Shown here piece after piece: positions 50,955-58,581 of a stretch of 64,000 nt of DNA (positions within the stretch are counted from its first letter, which is position 1; the number at the start of each line of letters is the position of its first letter). The DNA is from a virus. The notes beneath the pieces were generated by a model. It saw nothing but the letters and a program-made list of their open reading frames with translations, was not told the DNA's origin and searched no databases. Made by a program: the position numbers and the translations under genes. Where the stretch lies: positions 92,384 through 156,383 of IMG/VR virus record IMGVR_UViG_3300020463_002440; one strand, written 5' to 3'.

Positions 50955-50983
50955 ATTATACAACAGTTCTTTAGAAATGTCAA
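50955..50983 (-). promoter_or_regulatory. Early-type sigma70 promoter before dut
   Basis: TTGACA, 17 bases, TATAAT on the minus strand, both boxes perfect, preceded by CTA (CTATTGACA). It sits in the gap between the regA stop (50988) and the dut start (50928), with the -35 box next to the stop codon. Confidence 0.8.
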
Positions 50984-50987
50984 TAGT

Positions 50988-51392
50988 TTATTTTTTTCCG
51001 ATATTATATTTAACAGTCAGTTCCCAATCGTTCTTTTCTTTAAATGAAATGATTTTTATTTGGTTTAGAGAAGCAACTGGATCTTTAGTTTTTGAAGGAT
51101 CCACTATTTTAACAAGTTCCCATTCTTCTAATAAATTCACAATCGTATTACGACGTGATATATCTTCTTCTGTTAACGTGTTATGCTTTCCATCCAATAT
51201 AAACAATTCTTTAAAATGAAGAATGGAATACCTACCTTTCTTATGTAGGATATGACATGATTGATATAACTTCTTTTCCTTTCTTGAGGAAATTCCGATT
51301 CGTGTTAGAGTTTCTTTGATTTTGAGAAAACTATCCGGAGTAGGTAATGCTACTTCAGCACCGACTCCTTTGAAAATATCTGTGTTGTCCAT
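50988..51392 (-). CDS. regA: RegA translational repressor
   Basis: A 134-residue RegA homologue. Most of the family pattern is visible: FLKIKETLTRIGIS, KKLYQSCHILHKKGRYSILHFKELF, LDGK, RRNTIVNLLEEWELVKIVDP and the terminal IISFKEKNDWELTVKYNIGKK. In T4 it binds mRNA start regions of many early genes and blocks their translation, including clamp and loader mRNAs and its own. It is in the same place as in T4, downstream of gp62. A TATAAATA box 60 bp upstream could give extra transcription. Confidence 0.95.
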   Translation of the reverse strand: MDNTDIFKGVGAEVALPTPDSFLKIKETLTRIGISSRKEKKLYQSCHILHKKGRYSILHFKELFILDGKHNTLTEEDISRRNTIVNLLEEWELVKIVDPSKTKDPVASLNQIKIISFKEKNDWELTVKYNIGKK

Positions 51393-51451
51393 GATTTATA
51401 TTCACCTTGTAAATTATTATTAGTGGCAATGGTATATAACCATATAACATT

Positions 51452-51459
51452 TATTTATA
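51452..51459 (-). promoter_or_regulatory. Late-promoter-like TATAAATA before regA
   Basis: A perfect TATAAATA on the minus strand in the 78-bp gap between gp62 and regA, 60 bp before the RegA start. The gap is very AT-rich, so a chance match is possible. Confidence 0.4.
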
Positions 51460-51470
51460 ATATACATATC

Positions 51471-51866
51471 TCAACCACCTTCTGTGAGGCGGTCATGGAC
51501 AGTTTCAAGTTGTTCTTTGTTCAATACTTTAAGATATTGTTTCGCAACTGTTCTATTACATTGATATACTTCTTGGATTGCATCAAGATCTTTATCTTTA
51601 TCAGCCTTCGGCCATTTTGAAAATCTTTTACGCTTTCTTAGGACAGAACGATAATAATCAAACTGAGCTCCACCAAATAAATCATGTCTCATATTCATTT
51701 CGTTTGCATGTAATATTGTATCTTCAAAATTAGTAAAGCCACGGTTCACGATAAACGCGTTATACATCTTTTCTGTATGTTCAGGTATATCACTATTGCG
51801 AATAAGATCCTCCTTTGAAAAGGACGCAGCATTCATAAAATCAAATGGTGTTAGGTCTTTCATCAA
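51471..51866 (-). CDS. 62: Clamp loader small subunit gp62
   Basis: A 131-residue gp62 homologue: TPFDFMNAASFSKEDLIRNSD, EKMYNAFIVNRGFTNFEDTILHANEMNM and FDYYRSVLRKRKRFSKWPKADK are the conserved family stretches. T4 gp62 (187 residues) joins four gp44 subunits to load the gp45 clamp; this version is shorter, as in marine relatives. It overlaps the end of the preceding zinc-ribbon-like gene by 26 bases in another frame. Two Met codons in a row (MMKDL) leave the exact start uncertain by one codon. Confidence 0.9.
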   Translation of the reverse strand: MMKDLTPFDFMNAASFSKEDLIRNSDIPEHTEKMYNAFIVNRGFTNFEDTILHANEMNMRHDLFGGAQFDYYRSVLRKRKRFSKWPKADKDKDLDAIQEVYQCNRTVAKQYLKVLNKEQLETVHDRLTEGG

Positions 51867-52023
51867 GAACCTCCTGTAATTGCTTTGCTAATTCATCGAA
51901 CTCTTTACCGCACGAGTCACAAAGAATTACTTTATGTTTACCTTCGGCAGTATTCATTTCAACTGTAAATGCTTTTTTCTTTGTTGTTGTAGCATTACAA
52001 TAAAAACATCTTGTCTTTATCAT
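51841..52023 (-). CDS. Small zinc-ribbon-like protein between gp44 and gp62
   Basis: A 60-residue protein with two CxxC pairs, Cys6/Cys9 (RCFYCN) and Cys35/Cys38 (LCDSCGK), expected to bind one zinc ion, followed by a helix. Its start shares one base with the gp44 stop, and its end overlaps the gp62 start by 26 bases, so it is locked into the clamp loader operon. Function is unknown; nucleic-acid binding or contact with the replisome would fit. Confidence 0.7.
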   Translation of the reverse strand: MIKTRCFYCNATTTKKKAFTVEMNTAEGKHKVILCDSCGKEFDELAKQLQEVLDERPNTI

Positions 52024-52976
52024 TATGCATACTCACACTCAATCATTACTTCAGTTAAGAAAGCAACCATATTAATTTCTTGGTCAGCAACTAATCCTGA
52101 CTTATACATATAATCTGCAAGAGTTACAATAAAGCCAGCTTGACTATTAAGTGTAACCTTTTCAGATGCTGCATCGTATAGCCTACGAAACATTTCATTC
52201 ATATCTTGATCTGAATTCTTGGCAACCCATTTACGCATATCGGTAAATTGTTTTGTCTTTAGCATTTTAAATAATTCATCAATAGATTCTTCTTTTAAAT
52301 TAACAAAGATACCTTCATCAATTTTACCGCTTGCGGCATATGATTGTAATTCAGTTAATACTCTACGAAAATCAGGAAAGTGTTTTTCAATTACTTTAGC
52401 AACTACTTGCTTGTTATATTCAACACTTTCTTGCTCAAGTATTCCCATAACACGTTTGAAGAACTCCATTGCCATTTGTGGACGATCATCAGTATCAATT
52501 GTAAAGTCAACTTCGGAAAGTCGAGATCTCAATGGACTAATAATACGATTCTTGAAATTACAAGTAAAGATAAATCCACAGTTAGAAGAATATTCTTCAA
52601 TGAAGTTACGAAGAGCAGGCTGAACATTTGCTGCATTCAAATAATCTGCTTCGTCAAAAATTACATACTTACGACCTGTACCTGTTAGAGAAACAGCAGA
52701 AGCGAAAGTAGAGATGTCGTATCTGAGGGTATCAATATTAACATTAAGAGAACCATTCTTTACGATATAATCGCAACCGAGTTCTTCAAGCATTGCCTTT
52801 GCGATTGTAGTTTTACCTACACCAGGACCACCTGTTAATAATAGATTTGGAACACTTCCGTCGGATACGAACTTACGGAAGGTTTGTTTTGTCTGTTCAG
52901 GAAGAATAGTATCAGCAACAATTTGCGGACGATATTTTTCAACCCATAAGACTTCGTTTGATTTTGCATCAATCAT
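52023..52976 (-). CDS. 44: Clamp loader ATPase subunit gp44
   Basis: A 317-residue AAA+ protein. The N-terminal LWVEKYRPQ is typical of clamp loaders. Walker A is TGGPGVGKTT (48-57), Walker B is YVIFDEAD (104-111), sensor 1 is GFIFTCNFKNR, and the arginine-finger region is SPLRSRLSEV. With gp62 it loads the gp45 clamp onto primed DNA. It is separated from the clamp gene by a 97-residue-type gene and a strong hairpin, which could set the clamp-to-loader ratio. Confidence 0.96.
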   Translation of the reverse strand: MIDAKSNEVLWVEKYRPQIVADTILPEQTKQTFRKFVSDGSVPNLLLTGGPGVGKTTIAKAMLEELGCDYIVKNGSLNVNIDTLRYDISTFASAVSLTGTGRKYVIFDEADYLNAANVQPALRNFIEEYSSNCGFIFTCNFKNRIISPLRSRLSEVDFTIDTDDRPQMAMEFFKRVMGILEQESVEYNKQVVAKVIEKHFPDFRRVLTELQSYAASGKIDEGIFVNLKEESIDELFKMLKTKQFTDMRKWVAKNSDQDMNEMFRRLYDAASEKVTLNSQAGFIVTLADYMYKSGLVADQEINMVAFLTEVMIECEYA

Positions 52977-52989
52977 AGATCACCATAAA

Positions 52990-53053
52990 CATAATAAAAA
53001 TAATAAAAGTCGAGAATCGAACGTAGGGGGCCTTTCGGCTCCCCACTTCTCGA
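52990..53053 (-). terminator. Long structured hairpin with U-rich tail between clamp and clamp loader genes
   Basis: On the minus strand an outer 7-bp stem (TCGAGAA with TTCTCGA, 53047-53053 and 53010-53016) encloses a GC-rich inner stem capped by a GAAA tetraloop (GGGGAGCC GAAA GGCCCCC, one A-C mismatch). A CTTTTATTATTTTTATT run follows. It may be a partial terminator or attenuator that lets some transcription through to gp44, or an mRNA-stabilising structure. No promoter lies between it and gp44. Confidence 0.6.
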
Positions 53054-53072
53054 GAATAGGTAAAGCTACTGA

Positions 53073-53357
53073 TTAACTATCAACAACTTTGTCAGCTAAA
53101 GGAGCATCTCCACCAGCCATAACATCAACACCAGTTTCAGCAACACTATTGTCTTGCTGTTGTGGAGCATTCTGTCTTAGGAATGTTTCTACTTTATTTC
53201 GTAACATTCCGACGCCGGCAAGTTCTTGCCCTTGGAACCCACCACGTTGCGCACAGATATCAATTATCTGTAGTAACGTAGAAAGGTCACCAAGGTTGAT
53301 CTCAACCTTTTGCTCTTGGCCTTGTTGGCCAAAATTACCTTGTACTGCTTCATTCAT
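53073..53357 (-). CDS. Conserved small protein between gp45 and gp44
   Basis: A protein of 94 residues, taking the ATG at 53357 as start because AAAGGTGA lies eight bases upstream of it; a GTG at 53366 would sit inside that site and give 97 residues. The core VEINLGDLSTLLQIIDICAQRGGFQGQELAGVGMLRNKVETFL is a pattern I associate with a small protein found at this locus in marine T4-like phages. The tail is low-complexity and acidic. Its role is unknown. It starts next to the gp45 stop, so it is co-translated with the clamp. Confidence 0.7.
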   Translation of the reverse strand: MNEAVQGNFGQQGQEQKVEINLGDLSTLLQIIDICAQRGGFQGQELAGVGMLRNKVETFLRQNAPQQQDNSVAETGVDVMAGGDAPLADKVVDS

Positions 53358-53362
53358 ATGAA

Positions 53363-54025
53363 TCACCTTTTATTATAAGTCGACTTTGAATCAATTGCCA
53401 CATAATATGTGACGCCTTCTCCTTTAAATTCTGAGATACCTTTTGAACAAAGAGTAACCTCATAATCTAAAGGCATTAATTTCAAGTTATCGGTCTTAAT
53501 GATAATCTTGAATTCATCGTCAGTGTCGCCGATTTCAACGCCAAAGTCATCTGCGTTATCGTTAGCACTGTCGATTGCTTTCAGATAGCATTTGCCGCTT
53601 TCGCCTACAAACGCAACTTCTGAAAATTGTAATACCCCTGCTGCCTTCAATACAGAAGACAAATCTCCATTAGATACACTTACTACAACATCTGCTTCAG
53701 GAATTGTTATATCCTTCTCAGGTGGTGTATGTATCATGGATAGATCAGCATAAACGTATTTAGTCCTACGCTTACCTTCTGAGATAATAAAATATTTATC
53801 AAAGAATTCAACGTCGGGATCATTATATAGAGATAAAATTGATAAAAATCTTGATAGGTCATAAACACATGCATCTGATGGAATTACATCAGGTATGTTT
53901 GCTATCGCAATCAATGTTTTCTCTGGAGTTATTGTCTTAAGAACACTACCTTCTTTCATCAAGATTGACTTGTTGATAGCGGTAAAGCTTTTAAGAACTG
54001 TCAAGGTTTCGTTAGAAAATTTCAT
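53363..54025 (-). CDS. 45: Sliding clamp gp45
   Basis: A 220-residue gp45-type clamp: FSNETLTVLKSFTAINKSILMKEGSVLKTITPEKTLIAIANIPD at the start, YDLSRFLSILSLY, and a last strand GVTYYVAIDSKS. It forms the trimeric ring that tethers the phage DNA polymerase and, in T4, also activates late transcription with gp55 and gp33. A GGAG ribosome-binding site and a perfect sigma70 promoter lie directly upstream. It is also the likely partner of the LExFF-tailed modification enzymes at 55.6-58.1 kb. Confidence 0.95.
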   Translation of the reverse strand: MKFSNETLTVLKSFTAINKSILMKEGSVLKTITPEKTLIAIANIPDVIPSDACVYDLSRFLSILSLYNDPDVEFFDKYFIISEGKRRTKYVYADLSMIHTPPEKDITIPEADVVVSVSNGDLSSVLKAAGVLQFSEVAFVGESGKCYLKAIDSANDNADDFGVEIGDTDDEFKIIIKTDNLKLMPLDYEVTLCSKGISEFKGEGVTYYVAIDSKSTYNKR

Positions 54026-54060
54026 AATATATAGATTCTCCGTTTATTATATTGTGGTAT

Positions 54061-54089
54061 ATTATATACCAATTACTTGGACTTGTCAA
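54061..54089 (-). promoter_or_regulatory. Early-type sigma70 promoter before gp45
   Basis: Perfect TTGACA and TATAAT boxes with a 17-base spacer on the minus strand, with the CTA extension upstream. The -35 box lies inside the last codons of the upstream glycosyltransferase-like gene, where it encodes its PIDK C-terminal residues. Confidence 0.8.
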
Positions 54090-54942
54090 TAGGGTTATAA
54101 GCTTTCTTTTTAGATTTATCATCCGCAGTAGCCGTTACTCCTAATTGACCTAGACTTCCCATATCGCCTTTAAAGATATAAGAACCGACATGGTTAATTT
54201 TCATCCAAGGACACATCGTTACTGATAGGCCTGCTTTACGAGCCATCTTACAGAAGAAGTAATCTTCGGATAGATACCTTTTTGATTCTTCGTCTATGAC
54301 GCAATCAAAGAAGGCATGTATTTCTCGAGAGCCATCAAAATTGTCGTTACGAATATGGTCAGGTACATATGACAATTCAGGATAAGCTTCTTTATACTTT
54401 TCTAAAGCCTCTCTTGTAATTAACATAAAACCAGTTCCACCTTCGGCAACTTCAACAGGCTCCGAGAGTTTAAATTGTTTTAGTCCTTTAACAGGATTAA
54501 AGACAAAATCTGATGTAAACTTTTCAAGGTCAAAAGGATTGTCTGTACCAATACCTTGTTGTGCAGCTACTGCAACCTTTTCCCAAGCAATTGTTTTCTT
54601 TGGATATGGACCACAAACGATATCATATTTGTCTGGGTCTGAAATTTGTAATGCAAGTAATGCCAACGCATCTCTTGGATCAAATCCAATATCCGAATCA
54701 ATAAACAATAAATGAGAACAGTCCGAACGAAGAAATTCATCTACGATATAATTCCTTGCTCTTTGAACTAGACTCTCATTAAATAAAAAATAGTATTTCA
54801 TTGGAATCTTATGGGCTGAACATAACATACTTAAATCATTTGTTGATTTTGTATATATGCCTGCACACTGACCACCATACATAGGTGTACCAATGAATAG
54901 TCGTTGTTTTGCTAAATCTTCTGTTTTTACTTCAAGCTTCAT
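54073..54942 (-). CDS. GT-A-type glycosyltransferase-like protein
   Basis: A 289-residue protein. It begins a nucleotide-sugar-binding-type fold (RLFIGTPMYGG, later NESLVQRARNYIVDEF) and has a DxD metal-binding motif in LLFIDSDIGFD (Asp82, Asp84). EGGTGFMLITREAL (about 166-180) and SEDYFFCKMARKAGL fit the later acceptor and ED-type motifs of family 2 glycosyltransferases. The start overlaps the exonuclease stop by 4 bases. The substrate could be DNA, a virion protein or a host glycan; its co-expression with a DexA-like nuclease does not decide. Its last residues are encoded by the gp45 promoter. Confidence 0.7.
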   Translation of the reverse strand: MKLEVKTEDLAKQRLFIGTPMYGGQCAGIYTKSTNDLSMLCSAHKIPMKYYFLFNESLVQRARNYIVDEFLRSDCSHLLFIDSDIGFDPRDALALLALQISDPDKYDIVCGPYPKKTIAWEKVAVAAQQGIGTDNPFDLEKFTSDFVFNPVKGLKQFKLSEPVEVAEGGTGFMLITREALEKYKEAYPELSYVPDHIRNDNFDGSREIHAFFDCVIDEESKRYLSEDYFFCKMARKAGLSVTMCPWMKINHVGSYIFKGDMGSLGQLGVTATADDKSKKKAYNPIDKSK

Positions 54943-55577
54943 ACTCTTATTTGCCCCATATCATTTTCAGCTCTTACAATACTTTGTAATCTCATTACAT
55001 CTGCAAGTATATCCCATGAACTGTCGTGTGCTTTAAATACTGAATCCCATTTCTCGTCGTTTTCACAAGGAGCGAATCCATTCTTCTTTAATTCAAAATT
55101 GAACTTTGCATCAATATATGTTCTTGTATCTCTTACAGACCAATACTTAAGATGCTGTTCCATGTGTTGTAATTTGTTTTGTGATTGAAATAGTCGAGAC
55201 AATATCATAGGATCAAAAGTATTTGACCTAGACCACCAGTATTTGATAGTAGGTGCCTCAATTAAAAAATCAGTAAATTGTTTTACAAAATCTTCAACTG
55301 TCAAATCAGAACTTTTCGGAGCAATGTTTCTTTTTACTTCTTTAGGTTGCTCGTTCCAAAATGCCAATGTGTTGGAATCTATTTCCCAACCATATTTTTG
55401 TACTTGTTCTTTGATGTTTAGTTTGAACTTACGACACTTGCTTATATCAGCTAATGTGTAAGGATCGTTAGATACCATCTTGTCCCAATTGAATACCATT
55501 GCTGATATATCAATGACAGCACATTTATTTACGTCCTGTCCCATTGTTTCGAAGTCGATGATTAGATCATTTCTCAT
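54939..55577 (-). CDS. dexA: DexA-like 3'-5' exonuclease (DEDDh)
   Basis: A 212-residue exonuclease. Exo I is LIIDFETMG (Asp8, Glu10), Exo II FDPMIL (Asp122), and Exo III KAHDSSWDI (His184, Asp189). W-S-V-R-D-T-R-T-Y and RIFQ-like helices resemble T4 DexA, an early 3'-5' exonuclease. It may degrade host DNA or recycle nucleotides. It has its own perfect sigma70 promoter and overlaps the glycosyltransferase-like gene by an ATGA, so the two are translationally coupled. Confidence 0.85.
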   Translation of the reverse strand: MRNDLIIDFETMGQDVNKCAVIDISAMVFNWDKMVSNDPYTLADISKCRKFKLNIKEQVQKYGWEIDSNTLAFWNEQPKEVKRNIAPKSSDLTVEDFVKQFTDFLIEAPTIKYWWSRSNTFDPMILSRLFQSQNKLQHMEQHLKYWSVRDTRTYIDAKFNFELKKNGFAPCENDEKWDSVFKAHDSSWDILADVMRLQSIVRAENDMGQIRV

Positions 55578-55600
55578 ATATTTTTCCTATTCAATGTACC

Positions 55601-55629
55601 ATTATACAACAATACGGACTGAATGTCAA
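55601..55629 (-). promoter_or_regulatory. Early-type sigma70 promoter before the dexA-like gene
   Basis: Perfect TTGACA-N17-TATAAT on the minus strand with the CTA extension, in the 56-bp gap between the methyltransferase stop (55634) and the exonuclease start (55577). Confidence 0.8.
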
Positions 55630-55633
55630 TAGT

Positions 55634-56857
55634 TTATGCAAAGAATTCTTCAAGGTTTGGAGTTGTGTCTGTTCCGTTTGGATCATGCTCCATAAGTTGT
55701 TTTAAATTATTCTGTCTTAAATAAGTTGTTTCAGACAAATCAAGTTCTCCGTTGAGAAACTTACCAATTTCCAAATGCATATCTCTTGAAGTTGGTACAG
55801 GGCAATTCTGAGCAATATGATTCATCTTCTTTAATCCATCAAGTAACTCAAAGTCTTCTGGGAATCCCATCATATGTAATGCTTCACGAATTGTTAATGA
55901 TCTTTCTTCTTTTGGATGAATTGTATCAACCATATTACGACCAATCACTGCATTCATATATTCACCAAAGACGTGAACTGAACCATCCCATACTCCTTTA
56001 CCGTCTGCATACTTTTTAATTGCATGGTCGGAATACTTAATACCTTTTTCATGTCCTGTTTTATGAAACCATTCGTTAGCTTCTTTCATCCAACCTTTTT
56101 TGTTTACATAATTTAAAGTTGTCTTAACTCCTTCTTCAACCATTAACTCACGAATATCGCGATTTGTTTTTGTTTTAATAAAATTATAGTAAGGTTCTTC
56201 AGGTACATTCTTATTAATAATAATGTCTTGATGTAAAGCATCTGCAGGTATTTCTTGAAGATATTCGGCAAAGTCTTTTCTATCACGATTATAATAATTC
56301 ATAACAGGTGATGATTCTGATTTCCAACCAATCGCAAAACATCTGTCACGACCTTGTGGAACTCCATGAAATCTTGTTGATGTTTTAAATAGGGTTAATG
56401 AATATCCTCGTTCTTTACAAATTTCATAAAGGTTGTTTGCGACAGGTCGACCTTTGTTTGTAAATAGTGCAGGAGCGTTTTCAACAATAACTACCTTTGC
56501 TCCAAGAATATCAATACCATCTCTAAAGACCATATACATAAAATCGTTCTTTGCACATTTAGCGCCTTTTGATTCTTCACTTAATCCAGTATTTAACTGA
56601 GATAGAGCAGCACAAGGTGGAGTACCTGTTACCACATCAACCTTTTTAATTTTAGGATTATCTGAATCTAATAGGACATAAGGAATATCACGTCCTTTTG
56701 TATTTTGTTGATAATTGACATAATGCCCATCATTAGCTTCAAATCCACCATAAGAGTAGATTGCTTCAGGTGGTTTACCAAATGCCTTCTCTGCTCCTAA
56801 ACCTTGTCCACCGATAAGTGGAATCAGTGGTGCCCATGTTATTTCTTTTTTACTCAT
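55634..56857 (-). CDS. C5-cytosine DNA methyltransferase with LEEFF C-terminal tail
   Basis: A 407-residue protein. Motif IV is GTPPCAALS (catalytic Cys82), motif VI VVIVENAPALF (ENA, 126-128), motif VIII GVPQGRDRCFAIG (168-172), and motif IX/X RSLTIREALHMMGFP with AQNCPVPTSRDM. Motif I is less typical (PLIGGQGLGAEKAFG). Between VIII and IX sits the target-recognition part. The last residues, PNLEEFFA, resemble a clamp-binding peptide, and the preceding gene product ends TLEDFFG. The start overlaps the GT-B-like gene by 4 bases. It would methylate cytosines at position 5. How it fits with a dCMP-hydroxymethylase-type enzyme in the same phage is unclear. Confidence 0.85.
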   Translation of the reverse strand: MSKKEITWAPLIPLIGGQGLGAEKAFGKPPEAIYSYGGFEANDGHYVNYQQNTKGRDIPYVLLDSDNPKIKKVDVVTGTPPCAALSQLNTGLSEESKGAKCAKNDFMYMVFRDGIDILGAKVVIVENAPALFTNKGRPVANNLYEICKERGYSLTLFKTSTRFHGVPQGRDRCFAIGWKSESSPVMNYYNRDRKDFAEYLQEIPADALHQDIIINKNVPEEPYYNFIKTKTNRDIRELMVEEGVKTTLNYVNKKGWMKEANEWFHKTGHEKGIKYSDHAIKKYADGKGVWDGSVHVFGEYMNAVIGRNMVDTIHPKEERSLTIREALHMMGFPEDFELLDGLKKMNHIAQNCPVPTSRDMHLEIGKFLNGELDLSETTYLRQNNLKQLMEHDPNGTDTTPNLEEFFA

Positions 56858-58113
56858 CCGAAAAAGTCCTCAAGTGTAGCAGCCGTTTTCTTTTCGTATT
56901 GAGATACATCAGGAGCGACATAATCTTCATCAATGGCTGTCATAATTTTATTATTCAAAAAAGTACCATCATAATATTCAGGCTTACATATTAATTTACG
57001 CAATCCTTTTATTACTTGTTGATACTCTCCTTCGTTATCTAATAACCTTTGCATTCTTTCTTTAAATTCTGCAGGTGTCTTAGGTCTTAAAAAATCTGGT
57101 ATAGGTAAATGATTTTGCTCATCATAAGATGGATGCAAGAATGGTATCACACCAGCATGTACCATTTCAATATACTTTGAAGTTACCCAACCTTTTGCGA
57201 TTGGAATAATAAAAGTAAATTTAACATTGTTCATTTTTTCCATTACATCATCAAGATGAATAGATCCTTTAAATCGTGAATCGGTTGTAGTATTATCATG
57301 ATCCCATTTGCCGTAAATCTCAACATCATCGAAATCATCGAGTACCCATTCTTTTAATAAGTTATATCTTGAAGGCTTTGCTTCATTTAATATAACCATG
57401 AATGGTACACTACGCATTATATTAAATGCTTCTTTATACGGATAGTTTACGCAAAAGCAAGTTTCCATACCTTCATAGGTTGATTTTACTTTTCTTTCGT
57501 ATCTGTGTTGATCTTCATAATCTTTAATACTACTTACTTCGTATTCGTAATCGTATTGACCTAATGATTTATTTGGTAAATGAAATATGTCTCTTGATTG
57601 ATTCATTACATATCTTGGATCATTTACAATTTCAACATAAGGTGGCTGAACTTCGTTTAACCAAATTGAAATGGGTGATGTATAATTCTTAGTCATATCA
57701 ATCACAGAAGCTGGTTTACCATCAGTGATACCTTCTTTCAAATGTTTTACTTGAGTAATCTTTCCAGGAATTGTAACTGTTCCTACTTGACCTACCATCA
57801 TTATTGTATAGTCTAACTGAAATCCTTTTTGATTAAAGTAATCTATCACATGACGATAAAAGTTGTCATCATCATTGTTTTTAATGCCTTTCCAAATATC
57901 AATTACATTGTCATACGGAAACAAATCCAATACTTCAGATTCATTTAGAGTACTGAAGTCAGAGCGACCTATAATATAAAAGGTCTTATCAGGGTTATTA
58001 TTTGCTAAAGATATTAGAACTGTAGATGGTTCGTTGTCTCCACCAATAGGAGAGAATCGAGTGCGTTTGAATTTGACCGACTTACCGATCTTTGCGAATC
58101 CAATGTTTTTCAT
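56854..58113 (-). CDS. GT-B-like glycosyltransferase, possible DNA glycosyltransferase, LEDFF tail
   Basis: A 419-residue protein without a firmly recognised family. The C-terminal third fits the donor domain of GT-B enzymes: DDVEIYGKWD, VKFTFIIPIAKGWVTSKYIEMVHAGVIPFLHP (E-x-x-x-A-G-x-I-P) and a helical PAEFKERMQRLLDNEGEYQQ end. T4 alpha-glucosyltransferase has the same size and a similar G-x-I-P segment. The final ATLEDFFG resembles a clamp-binding peptide; in T4, alpha-glucosyltransferase is reported to act with gp45. It is translationally coupled to the C5 methyltransferase. Transfer of sugar to hydroxymethyl-cytosine is the favoured guess. It may instead act on glycans. Confidence 0.55.
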   Translation of the reverse strand: MKNIGFAKIGKSVKFKRTRFSPIGGDNEPSTVLISLANNNPDKTFYIIGRSDFSTLNESEVLDLFPYDNVIDIWKGIKNNDDDNFYRHVIDYFNQKGFQLDYTIMMVGQVGTVTIPGKITQVKHLKEGITDGKPASVIDMTKNYTSPISIWLNEVQPPYVEIVNDPRYVMNQSRDIFHLPNKSLGQYDYEYEVSSIKDYEDQHRYERKVKSTYEGMETCFCVNYPYKEAFNIMRSVPFMVILNEAKPSRYNLLKEWVLDDFDDVEIYGKWDHDNTTTDSRFKGSIHLDDVMEKMNNVKFTFIIPIAKGWVTSKYIEMVHAGVIPFLHPSYDEQNHLPIPDFLRPKTPAEFKERMQRLLDNEGEYQQVIKGLRKLICKPEYYDGTFLNNKIMTAIDEDYVAPDVSQYEKKTAATLEDFFG

Positions 58114-58136
58114 AATATAAAATATCCGTGTTATTT

Positions 58137-58571
58137 TTATTTATCAGAACTGACTACACGCTGTCTAAGCTCTGTTGAACTAAAGGAATGTCTTCTTCTG
58201 TTATAATGAACAGGACAAAGACCTTTACCTGTATGTTCTTGATCTTTATATTCTTCTCCAACAATACGAATGTCAGGATTAATTGTTAATATCATATCAA
58301 CGATTTCTTGTTCAGTTGTAAAAGGTATAACCTCATCTACATATTTACAAGATGATACCTGTATGTATCTTTCAAAAGGTGTTTGTATCGGCTTGTTCTT
58401 TGCATCAGGACGATCTACGGTTGGGTCTATTAATAAACCACAAATCAAATAATCACAAAGAGTCTTTGCTTCTTGTAACATAACGATATGCCCTGCGTGA
58501 AATAAATCAAACGTAGAACATGTAAATCCGACTTTATAATCGGATGGTAGTTTCTTTCTATCTAAAAACAT
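58137..58571 (-). CDS. Cytidylyltransferase (TagD/RfaE-like)
   Basis: A 144-residue nucleotidyltransferase. The HxGH motif is FDLFHAGHIVML (His25, His28), and the second signature is FSSTELRQR (about 128-136), followed by a short helix. KYVDEVIPF in the middle is typical of glycerol-3-phosphate or related cytidylyltransferases. It activates a small phosphorylated molecule as a CDP derivative. It lies between the HAD/kinase fusion and the GT-B-like gene, which together suggest kinase, activation and transfer steps of one pathway. The substrate cannot be told from sequence. Confidence 0.85.
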   Translation of the reverse strand: MFLDRKKLPSDYKVGFTCSTFDLFHAGHIVMLQEAKTLCDYLICGLLIDPTVDRPDAKNKPIQTPFERYIQVSSCKYVDEVIPFTTEQEIVDMILTINPDIRIVGEEYKDQEHTGKGLCPVHYNRRRHSFSSTELRQRVVSSDK

Positions 58572-58581
58572 ATTTTCTCCA

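Noticed and set aside
53010-53053. tRNA-like TTCGATT loop near the clamp loader gene
   Set aside because: Bases flanking the loop do not form a T-stem, no acceptor or anticodon arm can be folded, and the sequence is better explained as part of a long hairpin.
53358-53366. GTG start at 53366 for the small gene between gp45 and gp44
   Set aside because: The GTG lies within the AAAGGTGA ribosome-binding site of the ATG at 53357.
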